NCBI RefSeq assembly: GCF_016909175.1
Contig: NZ_JAFBFI010000004.1
Location: forward strand, 172,648 to 236,647
Direction of reading: 5' to 3'
DNA: 64,000 nt
Source of the DNA: Peribacillus deserti
GTDB lineage: Bacteria; Bacillota; Bacilli; Bacillales; DSM-1321
The notes under the pieces were generated by a model. It was not told where the DNA came from and did no database searches. It was given only the letters and a program-made list of their open reading frames with translations. Below are positions 58,563 to 64,000 of this stretch, in pieces (position 1 is the first letter of the stretch; every line of letters starts with the position of its first letter). A program made the position numbers and the translations under genes.

Positions 58563-58749
58563 AATGATGCCCCCAATCTAAAAAATCCTAATCTATATCA
58601 TACCATGAAGTTTTTACGCTTGAAAGCGGGACAACGCGTTTTTACTGGCATTTCCTTAGGAAATTTGTAAAAAAATGAGAAAATGGCAATTGAAATCTTT
58701 TTATTCACCAGTTATACTAATCAAACGTTCAAAAAGGAGCAGCTCCCAT

Positions 58750-59706
58750 ATGTCTAATTCTGTATTGGTTCTAGATTCTGCAACCATCTTAAAAATGAAA
58801 TCGCATTATACCTCAGATTTGACAGAAAAAGTACCTCCAGGTGGTATTTTTTCAGCAAAATTGCCAGGATGCTCAATAACTGCTTATAAATCAGGGAAGG
58901 TTCTTTTTCAAGGCCCGGGTGCAGAAGCAGCAGCGGCACAATGGGGTGGCGGTGCACCAAGGGAAAAAACAATTTCCGCTAAGTCACCTTCATCTGTTAA
59001 AACTCATTCCTATTCCCCTCCGAAAAATGTTGCAGAATTATCCCTTATTGGTTCAGATGAAGTAGGAACAGGAGACTTTTTCGGTCCCATGACAGTTGTT
59101 GCTGTTTATGCAAATAAGGATCACTTGCCGCTTCTTAAAGAGCTTGGAGTAAAGGATTCTAAAAATCTCAAAGATTCGCAGATCATGGAAATAGGATCTC
59201 TTATCAAGGAAGTTGTACCTTTTAGTTTATTGGTGTTAGATAATGAAAAGTATAACCGGATGCAGGCCAAGGGTATGTCCCAGGGAAAAATGAAAGCCCT
59301 CCTCCATAACCAGGCGATCAAAAAACTGCTTCAAAAAATTTCACCTGAGGAGCCGGATGGGATCCTAATTGACCAATTTGCCCAGCCGGGAGTTTTTTTC
59401 AATTATTTAAAGGGATCAGAAGTCTTTAAATCAAAAAACACCTATTTAAGCACAAAAGCAGAGGGACTTCACTTGAGTGTTGCGGCTGCTTCCATTCTTG
59501 CTCGATACGCTTTCGTTAAACACTTTGAATTACTCAGCGAGAAAGCAGGATTTACCTTGCCAAAGGGAGCTGGACCTGTTGTAGACAATGCTGGCGCACG
59601 ACTCTTGCATGAAAAAGGAGAAGCGGCAATGAGCCAGTTTACAAAGGTGCATTTTGCGAATACAGAAAAAGCAAAAGCTATTTACAAAAAAAAATATAAA
59701 TCGTAA
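58750..59706 (+). CDS. rnhC: Ribonuclease HIII
   Basis: Degrades the RNA of RNA-DNA hybrids. 318 residues: N-terminal TBP-like substrate-binding domain (about 1-85) and RNase HII/HIII catalytic domain with GSDEVGTGDFFGP, which carries the HIII-type acidic pair DE. ATG at 58750 follows AAAAAGGAGCAGCTCCCAT; the frame is open 25 codons earlier without SD. Last gene before synteny with B. subtilis stops (pheT/pheS would be expected next). Confidence 0.96.
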   Translation: MSNSVLVLDSATILKMKSHYTSDLTEKVPPGGIFSAKLPGCSITAYKSGKVLFQGPGAEAAAAQWGGGAPREKTISAKSPSSVKTHSYSPPKNVAELSLIGSDEVGTGDFFGPMTVVAVYANKDHLPLLKELGVKDSKNLKDSQIMEIGSLIKEVVPFSLLVLDNEKYNRMQAKGMSQGKMKALLHNQAIKKLLQKISPEEPDGILIDQFAQPGVFFNYLKGSEVFKSKNTYLSTKAEGLHLSVAAASILARYAFVKHFELLSEKAGFTLPKGAGPVVDNAGARLLHEKGEAAMSQFTKVHFANTEKAKAIYKKKYKS

Positions 59707-59710
59707 ATCT

Positions 59711-59743
59711 TTTAAAAAAAGCCTGTTTATGACAGGCTTTCAG
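59711..59743 (+). terminator. Terminator of rnhC
   Basis: AAAGCCTGT-TTATG-ACAGGCTTT hairpin 10 nt after the stop; preceded by A-run, followed by weak T. An identical hairpin lies at 59898-59926. Confidence 0.7.
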
Positions 59744-59862
59744 AGTGTAGACAAAATCAATTTCAAACAAACTTTGTCGCGAAAAATGAGGTTTGTCAAT
59801 TTATTTCTTGTATATATGGTGGCTTTTCTAAAGTTAAGCACTATATATTGAGGGTTAAATAT

Positions 59863-59930
59863 TATTAAAAAATAGCTGTCGACTTTGTCGACAGCCTGAA
59901 AGCCTGTTTATGACAGGCTTTTAATCATTT
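59863..59930 (-). terminator. Double terminator of the ABC exporter
   Basis: Minus strand: first AAAGCCTGT/ACAGGCTTT, then the perfect GCTGTCGAC-AAA-GTCGACAGC hairpin followed by TATTTTTT. Confidence 0.85.
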
Positions 59931-59935
59931 TTTTA

Positions 59936-61675
59936 TTATCCATCCGGCACTCTAAGCTGACGTTCAGCAAATTCCCGGTACAGCTCATGAGTGTTCACTA
60001 ATTCGTTATGTGTGCCCCTCCCTGTTACCATGCCTTTTTCCAGAAAGACTATTTGGTCGGCATCTATAACAGTTGAAAGCCGATGGGCGATCACGAGCGT
60101 TGTTCTGCCTTTCATTAGATTTTGAAGGGCATCCTGAACGACAATTTCCGATTTACTGTCCAGGCTCGAGGTTGCTTCATCAAGCATTAATATATTCGGT
60201 TTGCGCAATAGTGCACGCGCAATGGCTATCCTTTGCCGCTGGCCCCCGGAAAGCTTAATTCCTCGTTCCCCTACCTCGGTATCGTATTTATCAGGCAGTT
60301 CCTGAATGAATATATCTGCATAAGCCATTTTGGCAGCCTCTGTTAATTCTTTATCCTGTCCATGAACTCCGTAACAAATATTTTCTCTTATTGTCCCGGC
60401 GTAAATGGGACTCTCCTGGGATACATACCCTATCTGGCTTCGCCAGGACTTAAGAGAAAGGTCATTTATCGAGAGCTCTCCTAGCTTAATCCTGCCTGTA
60501 TCTGGAGAGTAGAAACGTTCTAGAAGAGAAAATAAGGTAGTTTTTCCGCTGCCGCTTGGTCCCACAATGGCTGTAACAGAATTAGGCTGAACTGAGAATG
60601 AGACTGATTTTAAAATAGGATCCGAGGACGGATAACTAAAAGTTAGTTCCTGCAATGTTAATGGCTGGTTTGTATCGAATTTCTGTATTCCATCCTCCAG
60701 TTCCTCTATCTCGAGTGACAAAATTCCCATTATTTTCTCTGTAGCACCCATCGTTTTTTGAAACTGTGTAAAAAAGGAGGCAATTGACGTTATCGGCATA
60801 ATGATTTGGAATAAGTAAATAAAAAATGCCGCTAGTTCACCTGCAGTCATTTCACCAGAAGAGACCCTGATTCCTCCGTACCCGATGATTAAAACGAGAA
60901 TCACTATTATGATCGAAGAAATTAATGGAGATAATATTGCCTGAATGACTCCTTCTTTGATCCCCAGTGTAAATAGCTTATTTATTCCTATTCTTCCGCG
61001 ATTATATTCCATAGTCTCTGCATTGGAAGCTTTAACAAGCCTAATCTCAGCGAGGACCCTTGTAAGATTGGCGGAAAAACCTGCCGTTTCATCCTGAAGG
61101 CCTCTTGAAACTTTCACCATTTTTCTTCCTATCGGAATTAAAATAAGCAAAGATAGCGGGATAACGGAAAACATAACTAAGGTGAGAGGCCAGTCAAGAA
61201 TAAAGAGTACCCCAATTGTACCTATTATTGAAATAACCCCAGTTATGAATCCAACCAGATGCTCTGTAATCAGATTCTTTATTACACCCGTATCATTCGT
61301 CATTCTGCTGACTGTATCACCCGTCTGATGTGAATCATAATAAGAAACTGGAAGGACTAAGAGCTTATTCCAAAGCCTGTTGCGCAGGGAAGCTATGACA
61401 TGCTGTCCCACACGAGCCAGCAGATAGACCGAAACGGCCCCGGCCGCAGCCTGAATCAGAAATGCGGCTGCAATCCCGCCTAAATTTCTTCCATCCAAAG
61501 ACTGCAGTGAACCCTCATCAATCAGCTTACTCGTGAGGAGCGGAATAGCAAGCCCGGCGATTGTTGTAAGCAGACTAAGAACCATAGCTATACTAATTAA
61601 TAGCCTGGGAGGCTTTGTTTCCTTGATAAGCTGTATGAGAAGCTTCCAGCTCGAATTTTGTTGAACTTGTTTCAT
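59936..61675 (-). CDS. bmrA: ABC exporter, BmrA-like (permease fused to ATPase)
   Basis: 579-residue half-transporter that should dimerise to expel drugs or lipophilic compounds. Six transmembrane helices (residues about 20-310) with the QTGDTVSRMTNDTGVI coupling segment, then the nucleotide-binding domain: Walker A GPSGSGKTT, Q-loop YVSQESPIYAGTIRENI, signature LSGGQRQR, Walker B ILMLDEATSSLD, H-loop IAHRLST. Closest to B. subtilis BmrA (YvcC) from memory. Substrate not predictable. GAGGAACTCGCA before ATG. Placed between rnhC and the tRNA cluster, where B. subtilis has pheST. Confidence 0.9.
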   Translation of the reverse strand: MKQVQQNSSWKLLIQLIKETKPPRLLISIAMVLSLLTTIAGLAIPLLTSKLIDEGSLQSLDGRNLGGIAAAFLIQAAAGAVSVYLLARVGQHVIASLRNRLWNKLLVLPVSYYDSHQTGDTVSRMTNDTGVIKNLITEHLVGFITGVISIIGTIGVLFILDWPLTLVMFSVIPLSLLILIPIGRKMVKVSRGLQDETAGFSANLTRVLAEIRLVKASNAETMEYNRGRIGINKLFTLGIKEGVIQAILSPLISSIIIVILVLIIGYGGIRVSSGEMTAGELAAFFIYLFQIIMPITSIASFFTQFQKTMGATEKIMGILSLEIEELEDGIQKFDTNQPLTLQELTFSYPSSDPILKSVSFSVQPNSVTAIVGPSGSGKTTLFSLLERFYSPDTGRIKLGELSINDLSLKSWRSQIGYVSQESPIYAGTIRENICYGVHGQDKELTEAAKMAYADIFIQELPDKYDTEVGERGIKLSGGQRQRIAIARALLRKPNILMLDEATSSLDSKSEIVVQDALQNLMKGRTTLVIAHRLSTVIDADQIVFLEKGMVTGRGTHNELVNTHELYREFAERQLRVPDG

Positions 61676-61821
61676 TGCGAGTTCCTCCTGATAAAAAAAC
61701 TAGCACCTGTCATAGTATGTAAAAATATAAAGGACCTATATATATTCCCTTTTAAAAGCAAGAAACCCTTTTTTTACAAAAACTATAGTAAATATATATG
61801 GAGTGATTGATATAAGACAAA

Positions 61822-61850
61822 AAGGACCGATTTTCATTCGGTCCTGAGGT
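61822..61850 (-). terminator. Terminator downstream of ynfA remnant
   Basis: AGGACCGA/TCGGTCCT hairpin with TTTTTG on the minus strand. Confidence 0.85.
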
Positions 61851-61859
61851 TTAAAAAGT

Positions 61860-62220
61860 AATAGGAAAGACTGGAAAACTTCTATTTTAATTTCTTGTTG
61901 CAAAAGCATTATTCCAACTCCTATTAAGCAGATTGCCGCTCCAGCCCAATCATATAAATCTAGAGTCTTTTTATCAACTCCCCAACCCCAATGAACAGAA
62001 AGGTAAAAACTCCTCCGTAAGCAGAATAGACTCTTTCATAGGAAAGAAAGGACTGAAGTGTAGCAAACACTCCATAGAAAGCCAGCACTATTCCTCCTAT
62101 TGCTCCAAAGTAACAGGGCTTTCCCTCCCTAAGCCACTTCCAAATAAGATAACATCCGCCTATTTCAGCTAAGCCTCCAAGTAAAAATAAAATGATTATA
62201 GATAAAATATGGACACTCAT
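61860..62220 (-). pseudogene. ynfA: YnfA/UPF0060 membrane protein gene, frameshifted
   Basis: From ATG 62220 the first 76 residues match the UPF0060 pattern ([34 protein letters not shown]). The frame then runs into a stop at 61960. In the next frame the missing C-terminus follows at once: [30 protein letters not shown] single-base deletion near 61993 explains this. The second frame also lacks the expected stop and runs through the terminator. UPF0060 proteins have four helices; this product would lose the last one. Confidence 0.85.
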
Positions 62221-62317
62221 TCCCTCAGTATTGTAGTTGAATGAAAAGATAACAACTTATCGTTTACTATTCCCTTTTTAAAGAGGAATGTGTTTTCTTT
62301 TTATTTAGACGCACTAA

Positions 62318-62349
62318 AAAAGCTGCCGCGAAATGCGAACAGCTTTTTT
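62318..62349 (-). terminator. Terminator of the rRNA-tRNA operon
   Basis: AAAAGCTG...CAGCTTTTTT hairpin right after tRNA-Glu on the minus strand. Confidence 0.88.
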
Positions 62350-62351
62350 TA

Positions 62352-62423
62352 TGACCCCTACGGGATTCGAACCCGTGTTACCGCCGTGAAAGGGCGGTGT
62401 CTTAACCGCTTGACCAAGGGGCC
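62352..62423 (-). tRNA. tRNA-Glu (TTC)
   Basis: Acceptor GGCCCCT/GGGGTC, anticodon loop CTTTCAC, T-loop GTTCGAATC. CCA not encoded. Last gene of the cluster. Confidence 0.96.
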
Positions 62424-62487
62424 AAGGAACGCAGGTTAGGACTCCTGGACCAAATTTAATTATCTGTCATTGAGTACTGCGGAATGA

Positions 62488-62561
<74 letters not shown>

Positions 62562-62567
62562 GCAAAA

Positions 62568-62641
62568 TGGAGCGGGTGATGGGAATCGAACCCACGACAT
62601 CAGCTTGGAAGGCTGAGGTTTTACCATTAAACTACACCCGC
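62568..62641 (-). tRNA. tRNA-Gly (TCC)
   Basis: Acceptor GCGGGTG/CACCCGC, anticodon loop CTTCCAA (TCC), encoded CCA. Confidence 0.97.
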
Positions 62642-62645
62642 ATGC

Positions 62646-62678
62646 TGGTTCAGGGTAAATGTGCTTTACCAGCTGAAC
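62646..62678 (-). other. Hairpin with D-arm-like sequence between tRNA-fMet and tRNA-Gly
   Basis: Minus strand GGTTCAG-CT-GGTAAA-GCACA-TTTACC-CTGAACC: 13 bp with a two-base bulge. The 5' half GTTCAGCTGGTAAAGCAC reads like a tRNA D-arm; likely remnant of a deleted tRNA gene. Confidence 0.55.
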
Positions 62679-62684
62679 CTAATA

Positions 62685-62758
<74 letters not shown>

Positions 62759-62804
62759 ACGGTAAAAAATAATGAAAATTTGTTTTTGCTTCCATTCTTG
62801 CTGT

Positions 62805-62909
62805 TGACTGTCCCGATTCAGAAAGCATTTCAAGCAGCTTCTCAATCGGTACAACTCGAAGGTTTATTCATCGGAAGTTTCGCTCGTTGCTCCACCCCGC
62901 GACGGTAAA
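62805..62909 (-). other. tRNA 5'-end/structured-tail chimera B
   Basis: 62888-62909 is an exact 22-nt copy of 62745-62766: leader plus first 14 bases of tRNA-fMet, to GGAGCA. After GAGCA a ~83-nt tail follows with stem CAAC..CGAA/TTCG..GTTG and a hairpin closed by CCGATT/AATCGG (62813-62849). The hairpin core GAGAAGCTGCTTG...TTCTGA matches chimera A (32073-32107) while the closing stem differs in sequence but pairs in both. It lies between tRNA-Ser and tRNA-fMet. Confidence 0.7.
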
Positions 62910-62941
62910 GAATATTTATGTTGATTCTGTTTAAAAAAATA

Positions 62942-63034
62942 TGGAGGAGGTAGAGGGATTCGAACCCCCGCGGGCTTTTACACCCCTGTCGGTTTTCAAG
63001 ACCGATCCCTTCAGCCGGACTTGGGTATACCTCC
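62942..63034 (-). tRNA. tRNA-Ser (TGA)
   Basis: GGAGGTA acceptor, anticodon loop CTTGAAA (TGA), long variable arm, encoded CCA. Confidence 0.96.
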
Positions 63035-63045
63035 GTAAAGATCCA

Positions 63046-63119
63046 TGGACCTTGTAGGACTCGAACCTACGACCGGACGGTTATGAGCCGTCTGCTCTAA
63101 CCAACTGAGCTAAAGGTCC
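63046..63119 (-). tRNA. tRNA-Ile2 (CAT, probably lysidine-modified)
   Basis: Acceptor GGACCTT, anticodon loop CTCATAA. One of three CAT tRNAs here; it lacks initiator features and resembles the Ile-CAU species, and its position after tRNA-Met matches the known Bacillus cluster order (memory). Could be elongator Met if that is wrong. Confidence 0.8.
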
Positions 63120-63129
63120 AATAAAATGA

Positions 63130-63203
63130 TAGCGGCAGAGGGGATCGAACCCCCGACCTCACGGGTATGAACCGTACGCTCTAGCCAGCTGAGCTACGCC
63201 GCC
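63130..63203 (-). tRNA. tRNA-Met (CAT), elongator
   Basis: Acceptor GGCGGCG, anticodon loop TTCATAC, discriminator A; close to B. subtilis elongator tRNA-Met. Confidence 0.9.
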
Positions 63204-63223
63204 ATTATAGTAATTATTAAAAG

Positions 63224-63299
63224 TGGTGGAGCCTAGCGGGATCGAACCGCTGACCTCCTGCGTGCAAGGCAGGCGCTCTCCCAGCTGAGCTAAGGCCCC
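63224..63299 (-). tRNA. tRNA-Ala (TGC)
   Basis: GGGGCCT acceptor, anticodon loop TTGCACG (TGC), encoded CCA. Confidence 0.96.
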
Positions 63300-63312
63300 A
63301 ATAAGATTTAAA

Positions 63313-63389
63313 TGGTCGGGAAGACAGGATTCGAACCTGCGACCCCTTGGTCCCAAACCAAGTGCTCTACCAAGCTGAGCTACTTCCCG
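63313..63389 (-). tRNA. tRNA-Pro (TGG)
   Basis: CGGGAAG/CTTCCCG acceptor, anticodon loop TTTGGGA (TGG), encoded CCA. Confidence 0.97.
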
Positions 63390-63394
63390 TAATA

Positions 63395-63471
<77 letters not shown>

Positions 63472-63508
63472 ATATAAACAATGGTGCCTAGGAGCATAAA
63501 ATAAAAAG

Positions 63509-63590
63509 TGCGGGTGAAGGGAGTCGAACCCCCACGCCGTAAGGCGCTAGATCCTAAGTCTAGTGCGTCTGCCAATTCCGCCACACCCGC
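63509..63590 (-). tRNA. tRNA-Leu (TAG)
   Basis: GCGGGTG/CACCCGC acceptor, anticodon loop CTTAGGA (TAG), class II variable arm. CCA not encoded. Confidence 0.96.
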
Positions 63591-63600
63591 ATATTAAAAA

Positions 63601-63676
63601 TGGTGAGCCATGAAGGATTCGAACCTTCGACCCTCTGATTAAAAGTCAGATGCTCTACCGGCTGAGCTAATGGCTC
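63601..63676 (-). tRNA. tRNA-Lys (TTT)
   Basis: GAGCCAT acceptor, anticodon loop CTTTTAA (TTT), encoded CCA. Confidence 0.97.
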
Positions 63677-63738
63677 GTACATAATAGTGACAAAAGTTAT
63701 TGTAACTCTTATCAACTTAACATTCAACAAGTAAATAA

Positions 63739-63814
<76 letters not shown>

Positions 63815-63822
63815 ACGATATA

Positions 63823-63898
63823 TGGTGGAGGATGACGGGATCGAACCGCCGACCCTCTGCTTGTAAGGCAGATGCTCTCCCAGCTGAGCTAATCCTCC
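63823..63898 (-). tRNA. tRNA-Val (TAC)
   Basis: GGAGGAT acceptor, anticodon loop CTTACAA (TAC), encoded CCA. First tRNA after the 5S gene. Confidence 0.97.
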
Positions 63899-63905
63899 GT
63901 ATAAA

Positions 63906-64000
<95 letters not shown>

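Overview
The window looks like a chromosome segment of a spore-forming, low-GC member of the Bacillaceae (Bacillus/Cytobacillus type). Evidence from the sequence: gene order follows the Bacillus subtilis hem-lon-clpX-tig-leu-ilv-rph-gerM-racE-gerE-sdh-lysC-uvrC-trxA-etf-lcfA-mutS2-polX-zapA-rnhC segment (compared from memory, no alignment run). Sporulation and germination genes are present (gerM, gerE, lonB), ribosome binding sites are strong Gram-positive ones, TTG/GTG starts are common, and there is a T-box and a lysine riboswitch. Nearly every gene is on the minus strand.

Layout from low to high coordinates: two peptide ABC-transporter ATPases (1-1927); the heme operon hemA-hemX-hemC-hemD-hemB-hemL (2167-8391) making uroporphyrinogen III from glutamyl-tRNA; a small membrane protein (8592-9080, +); engB-lonA and lonB (9661-14566); a pair of WXG-like type VII secretion accessory proteins without a toxin (15042-15736); a YhcY/YhcZ-like two-component system (15980-17757); clpX and tig (18222-21187); a TPR protein; the ilvB-ilvH-ilvC-leuA-leuB-leuC-leuD branched-chain amino acid operon (22563-30680) with a leucine T-box, sigma-A promoter and CcpA cre site upstream; a Q-rich small protein and a lone tRNA-Arg; ysnB-rdgB-rph, gerM, racE-marR, gerE, ysmA (32330-38319); sdhCAB (38811-42017); yslB (+); lysC with a lysine riboswitch and an internal start; uvrC; trxA; the fatty-acid degradation set lcfA-fadR-fadB-etfB-etfA (47445-52649) with FadR-like operators; a 28-residue membrane protein, yshE, mutS2, polX, cvpA-like, zapA; rnhC (+). 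After rnhC the resemblance to the B. subtilis order stops: a BmrA-like exporter, a frameshifted ynfA, a 14-tRNA cluster and the 3' part of a 5S rRNA gene follow.

The coding content is mostly ordinary core genome. The unusual material is between genes. (1) Two loci carry a copy of the 5' end of the neighbouring tRNA fused at the same GAGCA sequence to a related, structured ~80-nt tail (32067-32172 and 62805-62909). (2) Three intergenic arrays of ~20-21-nt phased repeats share an ATTTATGC core (9285-9480, 17944-18080, 38488-38682). (3) A 192-nt unit is repeated in tandem, each copy containing an 82-nt nested, branched fold (36879-37260). (4) A 128-nt imperfect palindromic repeat lies upstream of uvrC (46371-46498). 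(5) The tRNA cluster looks like a shortened form of a longer Bacillus cluster, with tRNA-like scars where genes are missing. No CRISPR array, intact insertion sequence, prophage or recognisable defence system was found.
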